Positions 7,193 to 16,164 of a stretch of DNA of 64,000 bases are shown here, one piece after another. The position numbers were made by a program, and so were the translations under genes. Position 1 is the first letter of the stretch. Each line of letters opens with the position of its first letter. The notes beneath the pieces are model-generated. The model worked only from the letters and a program-made list of their open reading frames with translations, ran no database searches and was not told where the DNA came from. Source of the stretch: an uncultured Cytophagales bacterium. Lineage in GTDB: Bacteria > Bacteroidota > Bacteroidia > Cytophagales > Cyclobacteriaceae. The stretch covers positions 186,001 to 250,000 of the forward strand of contig CAJXNP010000010.1 in assembly GCA_913057175.1 (NCBI GenBank). Reading direction: 5' to 3'.

Positions 7193-7337
7193 CGTAAAAA
7201 TTAGTTATCAAAAAATTCTCTAGTTATAAAAAGAAAAGACCTGGGTATACCAAAAAAATAGTCAATACTGAATAACTAAATGCTAAAAAATCAGGCCTTT
7301 TTCTAGATTAAATATTATAATCAATCTCGATTTAGTT

Positions 7338-7368
7338 AAATTTGTTCTATAGTCTTTAAAACAAATTT
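7338..7368. repeat. Inverted repeat in the AT-rich gap upstream of the HTH gene
   Basis: AAATTTGTT (7338-7346) and AACAAATTT (7360-7368) form 9-bp perfect arms with a 13-base loop. They lie between the LuxR-type gene stop (7466) and the HTH start (7192). This could be a weak terminator or an operator, but very AT-rich DNA yields such repeats by chance. Confidence 0.3.
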
Positions 7369-7465
7369 GATTTATAACAAATCTTATTGGAAATGAGAAA
7401 AATGTCAAATTTTTAAAGGAGAACGGCGTAGACCAAGCGTGGACAACTAAATATATTTATATTAA

Positions 7466-8713
7466 TTATTGTTTTTTTACAGAAATTTTTTTTAAATAAT
7501 TGTACAGTCCGTCGTCATTGTCGAGACCCAATTTCACTTTTATTCTATATCGATGCTTTCTCAAGCTATCAAGTTTTACATTCATAAGCTGTGCTATAGA
7601 AGTGTTATCCAGGTTCATTCTTATATATGCAAGATGCTTTTTATCAATATTTGATAATTCCGGAAAGTTGCTTTCGAGATATTCAAAAAATCCGTTATGA
7701 AGGGAGTTGAAATTGATCTTCAACTTTTCCCAGCCATTTTGCATTGTTAATTCCTGCTTTATTAAATTGATTATAGGTCGAAATTTTTCCTTTTCTCTAT
7801 AATCAAGTTTATCAAACTCAATTAATATTCTATCCAACATTTCGGAGTTACGATGTATCTGAAACGAGGTAAATGCCAGTTCTTTTTGTTGCAACTCAAG
7901 GGTGGATTTTACTTTAAAATTTTCTTGAATACCTCTTTCAATTTTATTTACAACCGATGGTAAAATTTTCAAAATATCAGTGGTGATTCCTGAGTAAAAA
8001 TAAGCAGCAAAATATGCAACGACAATAAATATTAGCCAGGTATTAAAGTATCGAGATATTTTAGGTGGGTTTAAGCCCTCGGATTTTAACTTATCATGAC
8101 GTCGAATTGCCCATTCTTCATTTTTTTCCAATGCTATTTCATAAGTATGAGACTCTTCTGTCGTCAAGTAGTGGAATTGAAAATCCCAACCCATCTTACT
8201 GACATTTATTAGCAAAGTAATTAAAACAATAATACCCCATACGGTTGCTCCTTTTCTGCCCAAAAGAATGACTGCAACAATAATGAGTGAATGACCTAAT
8301 GCAAAGTCGGTTAAAATAGCATCATTTGATGGGTTTCCTAAGCCATTCATATGGACAAAGCTCATGAACATCACTGAAATTATGCTTATCCATGAGCTTA
8401 CTTTAAAGTACTTATTATCCTTTTCTAAATAGACCCTTTTAATTAACTTGTTTTTTGCGATAGTGTCATTTTTGACTTTTACTCCTACAAGGTTATAAGC
8501 CAGTGAGATGAAATTTGAAAGAATGGCTGGCAAGAAAGCAATATAAAAGAGCTCAGGAACAGGTACAAACTTCCCTTCAGCAATCCTTTCGCTTGTCAAA
8601 AAAAATGTAGCGCTTATTAGATAAACAATGTTAAGAACTATTACCAAGTATCTTAAAGTATTTTTGGAAGGTTTTAACAGATCTTGTTTAGCCTTTTCTA
8701 AAATGGATTCCAT
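7466..8713 (-). CDS. Membrane-bound LuxR-type transcriptional regulator
   Basis: 415 aa. Six hydrophobic segments (about residues 21-40, 54-78, 104-122, 135-152, 157-173 and 222-243) are followed by a coiled-coil-like linker (245-330). A C-terminal LuxR/GerE-type HTH (about 350-410) reads PELSNIDKKHLAYIRMNLDN, TSIAQLMNVKLDSLRKHRYR and IKVKLGL. This is the Bacteroidota style in which the '..IA..l.is..sv...RyRir.KLgl' helix-turn-helix sits at the extreme C-terminus. A membrane sensor fused directly to DNA binding would let it read an envelope or peptide signal. It lies five bases after the GNAT gene and is the best candidate activator of the peptide locus, though this is inferred from neighbourhood. 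Confidence 0.75.
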   Translation of the reverse strand: MESILEKAKQDLLKPSKNTLRYLVIVLNIVYLISATFFLTSERIAEGKFVPVPELFYIAFLPAILSNFISLAYNLVGVKVKNDTIAKNKLIKRVYLEKDNKYFKVSSWISIISVMFMSFVHMNGLGNPSNDAILTDFALGHSLIIVAVILLGRKGATVWGIIVLITLLINVSKMGWDFQFHYLTTEESHTYEIALEKNEEWAIRRHDKLKSEGLNPPKISRYFNTWLIFIVVAYFAAYFYSGITTDILKILPSVVNKIERGIQENFKVKSTLELQQKELAFTSFQIHRNSEMLDRILIEFDKLDYREKEKFRPIINLIKQELTMQNGWEKLKINFNSLHNGFFEYLESNFPELSNIDKKHLAYIRMNLDNTSIAQLMNVKLDSLRKHRYRIKVKLGLDNDDGLYNYLKKISVKKQ

Positions 8714-8718
8714 GGTTC

Positions 8719-9777
8719 TTAAGTTAAATCAAATGCAGAAATATAAGCAGGAGAGTTTTTGAGTTTACGTTGTTCTAATGTTGATAAACCATTGGTTTTA
8801 ACAATTATACTAGCTGGTTTGAAATTGAAAAGTGAACCGAAAAAACCCCTTTTTAAATTTTCAATAGTTTTATAGATATCAGATTTGTCATCAAGCCACA
8901 GCAAAGCGGTATGCACATGATTAATTGCCAATGCCGAATCAAATAATTTCTCGATTTCGTTTTCATACCCTTTTTTATAAAAAATCGCTTCAATGCTTAC
9001 GTATTTAAAACCTCTTTTAAAGTACCTATTGATAATTGGCAAATGAGGGAGTACACTTAACAAAAATTTTCCAAGTAAGCCCGGAATACTAGTAATTTGC
9101 CAATTTACCAAGTTTACTTGTGCCCCTGCAACTATATTTCCGTTTCTTTCCTTTACAACGTAATAATCGTCTTTATAAAAAAGGTTTTCTGTCGAAAACA
9201 TCGAATAGTATTGATAAAATTCGTGGAGATATTCAATTATTAAAGACCTTTCATGAGGCTGGCATTTTGAAACCAACGTACTAACTATCGGTCTGTACCT
9301 GCTATATACAATAGTTGAAAATGTTCTTACCAACTTGAACCCAAAAAGATTACATAATGCCAGCGATCTTCTATTTGCTGTATCTATGTAAGCATAAAAA
9401 AAGTGCAAATCTTTTGGGCTAAAACTTTTAAAGTGATTGCCCTCAAGAAGTGACTCTATTTTTTTCTTTAAAAGTCCAGAATTGTGGATTTTTTTGTTCT
9501 TAATTCTTCCACTACCCTTTCTGTATTCATGTGAAATAGCAAAATATCGTATATAGTATGACTCAAAGCTGTTACGAGATTCCCGCTTGCATAAACAACA
9601 TGTTGCTATTAATTTTGACTGCTTTTTTAGGGTCAACAGAAGTGGAGATGAAATAAACCTAATTTTTTTATCAACTTCAGACAGCCGGTAGGTTATACTT
9701 TTTCCAGGAGTGCCAATTTCTGTATTATTAAGTAATTCAATAATTTCCTTTGAAGGTTGGCAACTAATTTCTATCAC
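8719..9777 (-). CDS. GNAT-family N-acetyltransferase-like protein, two-domain
   Basis: 352 aa from a GTG start. The N-terminal half has GNAT features: the strand-loop YYIRYFAISHEYRKGSGRI in the acetyl-CoA-binding position, then FFYAYIDTANRRSLALCNLF with GFKLVRTF, the 'N..s..l...lGF' motif. The C-terminal half (YYVVKERNGNIVAGAQVNLV onwards) looks like a second, divergent GNAT-like fold. The substrate is unknown. It is translated just ahead of the membrane LuxR regulator, so it may form a sensing or modification pair with it. It is the first gene of the AT-rich island, 59 bases from the truncated TPR gene. Confidence 0.65.
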   Translation of the reverse strand: MIEISCQPSKEIIELLNNTEIGTPGKSITYRLSEVDKKIRFISSPLLLTLKKQSKLIATCCLCKRESRNSFESYYIRYFAISHEYRKGSGRIKNKKIHNSGLLKKKIESLLEGNHFKSFSPKDLHFFYAYIDTANRRSLALCNLFGFKLVRTFSTIVYSRYRPIVSTLVSKCQPHERSLIIEYLHEFYQYYSMFSTENLFYKDDYYVVKERNGNIVAGAQVNLVNWQITSIPGLLGKFLLSVLPHLPIINRYFKRGFKYVSIEAIFYKKGYENEIEKLFDSALAINHVHTALLWLDDKSDIYKTIENLKRGFFGSLFNFKPASIIVKTNGLSTLEQRKLKNSPAYISAFDLT

Positions 9778-9836
9778 ATCAAAAAATGTTAATTTCCTAT
9801 GCTTAAAAGAATATTTCGATCAGTTTACAACAACCA

Positions 9837-11111
9837 TCAATCCAGCAGCAACAGCTTCTTTGCAGCGCGAATGCCACGGTAGTAGCGGATGGACTTGTAA
9901 GCTGAGTAAACCAGGACGATGAATAAGATCGACATGGATATTTTGAACCAGAAGTTGGCGGCCTGCATGGCTGATATCCTGGCCTGCTGCGCCTGAAGCT
10001 CCAGCATCCACTCTACTTCCCGCATCCTGTACTGGGCATTTTGTTCGGCGAGCTTATCTTTGGTGGCTTCCAGCAATTCCGCCTGGTGGATGTACTGGTC
10101 ATTGAAGGCCAGCGCGTTTTTGTAGTCACCCAGCATTTCGTATGCTTCCGAAATGTTTTTACTGGACCTTTTGTATTCATCATCGATGATCCCCGTATTT
10201 CCCAAAGCGATACTTGTTTGGTAAAAATCGATCGCTTTTTGGTAATTGCCTTCCTGGTAATACACATCACCAAGGTTATTGTTGATCCATTGGATCTTTT
10301 CCACATCATCCAGCTTTTCACTCAGCAGCAATGCCTGGTTGTAAAAATATTTGGCGGAATCGTATTCCTTCTGATCAAAGAAACTCTCGCCGAGGTTGCT
10401 GATGTACCAGGATTTCTTTGTCTCCAAAAAGTTGTGCTTTTCGCAGAGTGTTATGGCATTTTTGTAATATTCATTTGCCTGTTCATATTCTCCCTGTTCC
10501 ATTCTGAGAACACCAAATAGATTATATGTCTGGGCGATGTATTTTTTATCGTCAAGCTCCACATAAAGGTCAAGAGCGGTCTGAAAGTTATTCTCAGCAT
10601 TCTCGTAGTCCTTCATATTAAAATTTATTACACCAATGTTGTAGTTCAACACAGCAATGTCAAACCTGGAATCAATTTCTTCCGCGATTTCAATTGCTTT
10701 GGTGTAATAATCCAGCGCTTCTTTATTCCCATATGTTTTTTCATAGAGCAGTCCAATGTTTTGAAACAGCAGTAATTCCCTCTCCCTAAATATTTTTGAC
10801 ATTAGTCCTTCTTTTTGGATAACATCAAGACCTGCGAAATAGTTGAAGGCAGCTTTGTCGTAGCGGTTGGACAGGTAGTAAGCATAACCTGTGACATAGT
10901 AGGATTTTACAAGGGCCAGTAAATTGTCATCATCCAATGCCAAATCGTGCATTTCGTCTGCAATCTGTAAGGATGCCTCAACGTTTGAAGGGAGGAGGTC
11001 CCAGGCCTTGTCATACATCGCATTCAAATCTTTTTCCGTATTGGGATCTGTTCCAAAAATATTAAATGATAATCCCAGCAGAATCAATAAAACTAATGTA
11101 CTCCTCATCAT
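9837..11111 (-). CDS. TPR-repeat membrane protein, apparently lacking its output domain
   Basis: 424 aa from the start chosen here (MMRSTLVLLILLGLSFNIFG, a signal peptide). Upstream in-frame codons to 11159 run into a hairpin and are unlikely to be coding. About seven TPR motifs (residues about 55-345; for example LYEKTYGNKEALDYYTKAIE and YQEGNYQKAIDFYQTSIAL) are followed by a coiled coil and one TM (NFWFKISMSILFIVLVYSAY). The protein stops only about 20 residues later (RAAKKLLLLD). In Bacteroidota this layout normally continues into a histidine kinase, guanylate cyclase or LuxR output domain. None follows, and the DNA changes to the AT-rich island right after the stop, suggesting truncation. 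Confidence 0.75.
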   Translation of the reverse strand: MMRSTLVLLILLGLSFNIFGTDPNTEKDLNAMYDKAWDLLPSNVEASLQIADEMHDLALDDDNLLALVKSYYVTGYAYYLSNRYDKAAFNYFAGLDVIQKEGLMSKIFRERELLLFQNIGLLYEKTYGNKEALDYYTKAIEIAEEIDSRFDIAVLNYNIGVINFNMKDYENAENNFQTALDLYVELDDKKYIAQTYNLFGVLRMEQGEYEQANEYYKNAITLCEKHNFLETKKSWYISNLGESFFDQKEYDSAKYFYNQALLLSEKLDDVEKIQWINNNLGDVYYQEGNYQKAIDFYQTSIALGNTGIIDDEYKRSSKNISEAYEMLGDYKNALAFNDQYIHQAELLEATKDKLAEQNAQYRMREVEWMLELQAQQARISAMQAANFWFKISMSILFIVLVYSAYKSIRYYRGIRAAKKLLLLD

Positions 11112-11140
11112 GCTCACCTTTTGATTAATTTTTGAATAAA

Positions 11141-11171
11141 TATAACAGGAAAATAACATTTTCCTGTTATA
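11141..11171 (-). terminator. Long perfect inverted repeat, probable terminator
   Basis: TATAACAGGAAAAT-AAC-ATTTTCCTGTTATA: 14-bp perfect arms around a 3-base loop. It lies 23 bases after the stop of the small lipoprotein gene and upstream of the TPR start. A terminator for the former is likely. Its stem rules out use of the ATG at 11159 as the TPR start. Confidence 0.6.
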
Positions 11172-11193
11172 TCGGCCAAATTTAGTTCGTTAA

Positions 11194-11361
11194 TTATCTT
11201 CTACCTGGTACGCCTTCCATCCCTCCTTCGGTTTTTTTGACATCAAACTTTTCGATGTTTTGATTACCTTGGTCTGGCATAACTTCCTCATGGTTAGGCG
11301 AGCAGGCGAAAAAAGCAAATACAATAACTACCGCAGAGAATAATACTTTTAAATTTTTCAT
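11194..11361 (-). CDS. Small lipoprotein, unknown function
   Basis: 55 aa. MKNLKVLFSAVVIVFAFFAC is a lipoprotein signal peptide with a lipobox ending in Cys20 (FFAC-S). The remaining 35 residues are polar and end in KKTEGGMEGVPGRR. I do not recognise a family. Small lipoproteins of this kind are common next to Bacteroidota sensors and are easily missed by gene finders. It is followed by a strong inverted repeat at 11141-11171. The start codon is preceded by an AT-rich stretch, and no function can be given. Confidence 0.6.
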   Translation of the reverse strand: MKNLKVLFSAVVIVFAFFACSPNHEEVMPDQGNQNIEKFDVKKTEGGMEGVPGRR

Positions 11362-11508
11362 AATATTAAAATTTTTTGATTAAACATGCATGAAGATATT
11401 AAAGAATTGTACCATTATTTGGGTACATTCAGCAGACATGTTCACAAAAATTTTAATGTTATAACTAGTTCTTGTAATAGTACAATTTGAGACGGGACGG
11501 GGCACAAA

Positions 11509-11532
11509 AAAACCAGCTCAGTGGCTGGTTTT
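11509..11532 (-). terminator. Terminator downstream of the nfu-like gene
   Basis: AAAACCAGC-TCAGTG-GCTGGTTTT, 9-bp perfect arms. On the minus strand it is followed by a run of T residues. It lies about 30 bases after the stop at 11561 and closes the batD-aroC-symporter-nfu gene run. Confidence 0.8.
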
Positions 11533-11560
11533 AGACATATTATTGACGTAAAATTTTTTC

Positions 11561-12160
11561 TTAAACTCCTTCAGCTTCAACGGCTTTCACTTCCGGGATC
11601 ATCGTCTTCAACAGATTTTCAATACCTGATTTTAGCGTGACAACAGAGCTGGGACATCCGCTGCATGCTCCCTGTAATATCAGCTTTACAATGCCATCAT
11701 TATACGAATGGAATTGAATAGCTCCGCCATCCATTTCGACCGCAGGTTTGATGTACTCGTCGAGGATGCTGATGATCCGCTCATCCATTTCAGTGACACC
11801 CGTTGATGGGTTCTCCTCAACAGACTTCTCCTCCTCTTTTTTGGACTCATCCCTGGTTAGAAGAGGTTTGCCACTATCCAGGTAATTCTTAATAAAATCC
11901 CTTATCTCCAGCTTGATGTCTTCCCAATCAACCCCTTCTATTTTCGTAATCGTTATGAAATTATTCATATAGAAAACCCGGTTGACGAATGGAAAATCAA
12001 ACAGGGTGCTCGCCAATGGAGCGTTTTTAGCGCTTTCCTTATCGGGAAAATCGTAACTTTCTCCCTCACCCACCAACATTTTGTCTGTTACAAACTTAAG
12101 TGAATTTGGATTTGGGTTCGACTCAATGTATATATTTGTTACCATTTGTTCACTCATCAT
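11561..12160 (-). CDS. nfu: NifU-family Fe-S cluster carrier (Nfu type)
   Basis: 199 aa with an N-terminal Nfu_N domain (residues about 7-95; YIESNPNPNSLKFV is the usual opening), a charged linker, and a C-terminal NifU-like domain (about 124-195). The latter carries the cluster-binding Cys pair in GACSGCPSS (Cys166, Cys169). It delivers [4Fe-4S] clusters to apo-proteins in the cytoplasm. It starts 21 bases after the symporter gene and ends before a clear terminator. The start may be Met1, Met2 or Met6; Met6 (MVTNIYIES) is the one most homologues would support. Confidence 0.9.
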   Translation of the reverse strand: MMSEQMVTNIYIESNPNPNSLKFVTDKMLVGEGESYDFPDKESAKNAPLASTLFDFPFVNRVFYMNNFITITKIEGVDWEDIKLEIRDFIKNYLDSGKPLLTRDESKKEEEKSVEENPSTGVTEMDERIISILDEYIKPAVEMDGGAIQFHSYNDGIVKLILQGACSGCPSSVVTLKSGIENLLKTMIPEVKAVEAEGV

Positions 12161-12181
12161 TTTATCTCCAATTTAATGTCA

Positions 12182-13474
12182 CTAAATCACTACTTCTTCG
12201 CCTTCTGTACTGGCCATAACAACTGATACGGTAGAATCACCGGTGATGTTTACGACCGTCCGGCACATATCCAGTATCCTGTCGGGGGCGATGATCAATG
12301 CCAGTCCCGCTGCCGGTATTCCGACTGCCTCCAGCACGATTACCAGCATTACCATGCCTGCTCCGGGTACACCTGCCGAACCAATAGAAGCCAGCGTTGC
12401 TGTCACGACGATCATCAGCTGATTGGCTAAGGTAAGCTCCATTCCCAATGCCTGGGCAATGAAGACAGCTGCCACGCCCTGGTAAAGACTGGTACCATCC
12501 ATGTTGATGGTTGCGCCCAACGGCAACACAAAGCTACTGATCTTTTCCGGCACATTTAAATTTTTCTCGACACATTCCATTGTGACGGGTAAGGTGGCGC
12601 TGCTGCTGCTGGTGCTAAATGCCAGGATCTGAGCATCCCGGATACCCTTAAAAAAGTTTGTATAACGGGCTTTCGCAAAAGTTTTAAGAATAGATGGATA
12701 TACGCCAAAGGTCATGATCGCTAATCCCAGAAGGACGGTAAGCCCATACATAAGCAAAGCTCCTAATACTTCCAGGGCTTTAGCCGGATTGTCGCCCGCC
12801 ATTTCCACAATCAATGCTGCCATCAATGCAAATACTCCGTACGGCGCAAGCATCATGATGTAGTCAATGATCTTTAGTATGACATCATTCAGCCCCTCAA
12901 AAAAGCCTTTGACCGGCTCGGCTTTATTTTTGGGAACCTGCAGCAGGGCTATTCCAAAGATTACCGAAAAGAACACCACCTGTAGCATGTTCTTGTTATC
13001 AGAGGTAGAGTTGAAAATATTATCAGGAACAATTCTTATTAATGGATCAAGAGGCTCCTTTTCCCTTATTTCCTTTATAGCATTTTGCTGGGTTTGTTCG
13101 ACATCTCCTTTGTAGATATTCAAAAGCTCCTCCCTCGTTTCTGCAGAGATCACCTTGCCGGGCTTCAATGTATTGACCAAAATCAACCCAACCGTAATGG
13201 CTATCACCGTCGTAACCATGTAAATCCCGATAGTTCTCAACCCCAGTCTGGATAATTTGGAAATGTCGCCAAGGTTTGTCACACCAACGATCAGGGATGC
13301 CAGGATCAACGGCATGGCGATCAGCTTCAAGGCATTGACAAAGATGGTGCCGAAGGGTTTGATGTAATCGATGACAATGAAACTGGGAATGGGTGAAAAA
13401 ATACAGATGATCCCGAATATCAGTCCTGCTACCAGGCCAATAATGATCTTTGTGTGAAGCGGAAGCTTACGCAT
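12182..13474 (-). CDS. Dicarboxylate/amino acid:cation symporter (DAACS/GltP family)
   Basis: 430 aa, eight-TM plus re-entrant-loop transporter of the glutamate/aspartate/C4-dicarboxylate family. Diagnostic segments are the serine-rich STSSSSATLP in HP1, ATINMDGTSLYQG in TM7, ASIGSAGVPGAG in HP2 and DRILDMCRTVVNITGDSTVS in TM8. The Asp and Asn/Arg positions of TM8 that choose between acidic amino acids and dicarboxylates are present, but I do not assign the exact substrate. The start codon lies just one base after the aroC stop, so it is co-transcribed with aroC. Confidence 0.92.
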   Translation of the reverse strand: MRKLPLHTKIIIGLVAGLIFGIICIFSPIPSFIVIDYIKPFGTIFVNALKLIAMPLILASLIVGVTNLGDISKLSRLGLRTIGIYMVTTVIAITVGLILVNTLKPGKVISAETREELLNIYKGDVEQTQQNAIKEIREKEPLDPLIRIVPDNIFNSTSDNKNMLQVVFFSVIFGIALLQVPKNKAEPVKGFFEGLNDVILKIIDYIMMLAPYGVFALMAALIVEMAGDNPAKALEVLGALLMYGLTVLLGLAIMTFGVYPSILKTFAKARYTNFFKGIRDAQILAFSTSSSSATLPVTMECVEKNLNVPEKISSFVLPLGATINMDGTSLYQGVAAVFIAQALGMELTLANQLMIVVTATLASIGSAGVPGAGMVMLVIVLEAVGIPAAGLALIIAPDRILDMCRTVVNITGDSTVSVVMASTEGEEVVI

Positions 13475-13475
13475 G

Positions 13476-14552
13476 TTATAACTTTACGGATTGATTAATT
13501 AAATAAAAATCAGCCAGGACCAAAGCAGCCATCGCCTCGACAATCGGAACTGCCCTGGGCACGACGCATGGATCGTGTCTTCCTTTACCAGAAACAGTTG
13601 CTTTCTCCCCACTCTTATCAATGCTTTCCTGATCCATCATGATGGTGGCGACCGGCTTAAAAGCCACTCTGAAATAGATATCTTCACCATTCGAAATTCC
13701 CCCTTGTATACCACCGGAAAAATTCGTTTTCGTTTTTACCTTCCCGTCATGTATTTCAAAAAGATCATTGTGTTCAGACCCATACATGCTCACCCCTTCA
13801 AATCCGCTTCCGTATTCAAAACCTTTCACAGCATTGATGCTCAGCATGGCTTTTCCTAAGTCAGCGTGTAATTTATCGAATACAGGCTCTCCCAAGCCAG
13901 CGGGCGTATTTTTAATCACGCATGTCACAACTCCTCCGACAGTGTCCCGGTTTTTGCGGGTTTCATCAATGAATTCGATCATTTTCTCAGCCATCTCATC
14001 ATCCGGACATCGAACAATATTATTCTCCGCATTTTGAAGATCTAACTCATGATAGGATTTCTCAAGTTTCATTGGACCCACCTGAGACACATACGCATTG
14101 ATTTCAACATCCAGATTTTTGAGCAGCATTTTAGCAACAGCTCCGGAAGCCACTCGTGCAGCGGTTTCCCGTGCCGAGCTGCGACCACCTCCGCGGTAAT
14201 CACGAATGTCATATTTTTGCTGATAGGTATAATCTGCATGGGAAGGACGGAACTTTTCAGCAATATGCGAATAGTCTTTACTACGTTGATCCTGATTCCG
14301 GATAATAATAGTAAGTGGTGTTCCGGTTGATTTACCTTCAAATATCCCTGAAACGATCTCAAATTTATCTTCCTCTTTTCGCTGGGTCGTGATTTTGGAC
14401 TGGCCGGGTTTTCTACGGTCCAATTCTGATTGGATAAAATCTTCATCGATATCAAGTCCTGCAGGACACCCGTCAATGATAACTCCGATTGCTTTTCCGT
14501 GTGATTCTCCGAATGTGGTTATTTTGAATAAATGACCAAAAGTATTTCTCAT
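13476..14552 (-). CDS. aroC: Chorismate synthase
   Basis: 358 aa. Converts 5-enolpyruvylshikimate-3-phosphate to chorismate with reduced FMN, the last step of the shikimate pathway. Signature segments include [20 protein letters not shown] at the N-terminus and [20 protein letters not shown] followed by [17 protein letters not shown], with the conserved His, Arg and Ser residues of the FMN/EPSP site. Length is normal. Its ATG shares one base with the batD stop (TAATG) and its stop lies one base before the symporter start. No other aro genes are nearby. Confidence 0.97.
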   Translation of the reverse strand: MRNTFGHLFKITTFGESHGKAIGVIIDGCPAGLDIDEDFIQSELDRRKPGQSKITTQRKEEDKFEIVSGIFEGKSTGTPLTIIIRNQDQRSKDYSHIAEKFRPSHADYTYQQKYDIRDYRGGGRSSARETAARVASGAVAKMLLKNLDVEINAYVSQVGPMKLEKSYHELDLQNAENNIVRCPDDEMAEKMIEFIDETRKNRDTVGGVVTCVIKNTPAGLGEPVFDKLHADLGKAMLSINAVKGFEYGSGFEGVSMYGSEHNDLFEIHDGKVKTKTNFSGGIQGGISNGEDIYFRVAFKPVATIMMDQESIDKSGEKATVSGKGRHDPCVVPRAVPIVEAMAALVLADFYLINQSVKL

Positions 14553-15997
14553 TAACTGTTATTCTTCTTAAAAATAATGATTAGTGTTAAGACCAAAATA
14601 ACGGCTAATATGATGTTTGTAACCAACTTAAGCAGAAAATCCCGGTCCCCGTTTTGGATAGTATTATCTTCAATATCAATTAAATCATAAAAAGATCCCA
14701 GATCAGTTGAGGAAATAAACTCATTTCTCTTACTTTCCCCTGTTACGTTAACAGAAATTTCGGATTTCAGTGTGTCGTAGACTTTCAGGTCAGGATCAAA
14801 ATAGATCCAGTTTACATAGTCGCCCAGATTAAATTCACCCGGCTCATTTGGAATGGCATAGTAGCTAAAGGATTTCGACCCTCTTACTCGCTCGTTACTC
14901 CTTCTGATCCTCTGCTGGGTATTGGGTGAATAAAAATCAAAATTATTCGAATTCTTAATACTGGGATTTCGGATCGCTGAAATATTTCCTTCTCCCAGAA
15001 TGGTGAAATCATAGTTAAAGCTCTCCCCGGTTTTTAATTCTTTACCAGAAATGTCCTCCTTCAGGGAATACTTACCAACTGCCACCCCTTCTCTTAACGG
15101 ATGCGGTGGAAGTGGATTGACTTTAACCGTTTTTGCTTTTGATGCATAGGTCTTAAAATCTTCCTGACGATTGGAAGAGAAAAATGAAGGGTTTTTTGCC
15201 TCCTTATATTTGATCATTTTCAGGTCAACAGAAGGAAACTCAACCGGCTCATCATTCAATGGGTAAAATGTTGCCTGGAATATTTTATACCTTGTGTGCA
15301 TTTTATTGTTAATGGTCACGCGCTCCCCATCGATCTTATCAATATTAAAATTTTCCTCCCAGCAGTTTTTTGGCCTGATCTGCTTGATGATCTCAGCAAC
15401 CTGTTTGCCGGTTTCGTAAAAAGACAACCGGGCGCGGTTTTGGTCCGACACATAAAATGCAAGTGTAGCGGTAAAACCTTCCCCAACATACACCTCATCT
15501 TTATCGATTGATAATGCTAAAAAGGCATCATCGGCCACCTCCAGGTATTCCGTATTTCTCTTGTTTCCAAAAAAATCTTCGAATGGATCATAATTAAATG
15601 GATCATATTGTTGCCTTTGCTGTTCTCGAGCTGGCCCAACTCTCACTGTCTTGCCCTGAGATCTAACTTCATTGCCGTTAATCACTAAAGTAAAAGGGGA
15701 GACTGTAAAAACACCTTCCCTTGTAGGAACATAATTTTGAATAACACTTTGTGTGGAAGTCACCTGTCCATTGATGATGTTCATGGAAGAGGATGAAGAA
15801 ATACCACTCTTCTCAAACCCGGGAATTTCCGGGAAACCATCATACTCCCGCAGGCGATCATTCTGAACATCAACAGTAATGGTCCAGTACTGATTGAGCG
15901 CTATTTCATTGGGTCCTAATTTGACATTTATTTCCTGGGCAAAGGAAATATTTTGTATTCCTATGAATAACAAAATCGCAATAATCAACCTTTTCAT
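14552..15997 (-). CDS. batD: BatD-family protein
   Basis: 481 aa from [20 protein letters not shown], a Sec signal peptide; nine upstream in-frame codons are probably not used. The body is mostly beta-sheet, with Ig-like segments and the BatD hallmark region after [16 protein letters not shown], then an Asp/Phe/Tyr-rich linker ([14 protein letters not shown]). The C-terminus is a single TM ([17 protein letters not shown]) with a basic tail. BatD is known as part of the Bat aerotolerance operon in Bacteroides. Here it stands apart from the other Bat or MoxR genes and heads a run into aroC. Its exact biochemical role is not known. Confidence 0.88.
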   Translation of the reverse strand: MKRLIIAILLFIGIQNISFAQEINVKLGPNEIALNQYWTITVDVQNDRLREYDGFPEIPGFEKSGISSSSSMNIINGQVTSTQSVIQNYVPTREGVFTVSPFTLVINGNEVRSQGKTVRVGPAREQQRQQYDPFNYDPFEDFFGNKRNTEYLEVADDAFLALSIDKDEVYVGEGFTATLAFYVSDQNRARLSFYETGKQVAEIIKQIRPKNCWEENFNIDKIDGERVTINNKMHTRYKIFQATFYPLNDEPVEFPSVDLKMIKYKEAKNPSFFSSNRQEDFKTYASKAKTVKVNPLPPHPLREGVAVGKYSLKEDISGKELKTGESFNYDFTILGEGNISAIRNPSIKNSNNFDFYSPNTQQRIRRSNERVRGSKSFSYYAIPNEPGEFNLGDYVNWIYFDPDLKVYDTLKSEISVNVTGESKRNEFISSTDLGSFYDLIDIEDNTIQNGDRDFLLKLVTNIILAVILVLTLIIIFKKNNS

Positions 15998-16164
15998 ATC
16001 GTTCTTCGTTTCCATACGATACAACGTATTTTACCCTGGGTCTATTTTAACTTGCAAAGTTATCAGATATCTTGGAAATAGGATAAGGATTTTGTAAATT
16101 GATTGGACCTCATGTGTTAATCACAACTTGTGAAATCTAAGTTTAACTCTAAAATTTTAACGAT

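Noticed and set aside
6953-7465. A second GG-leader peptide upstream of the HTH gene
   Set aside because: I read the 273-base gap on the minus strand and found no Met-initiated frame with a Gly-Gly leader.
10041-10520. 159-codon plus-strand frame within the TPR gene
   Set aside because: It lies entirely opposite a well-supported TPR coding region; a reverse-strand shadow.
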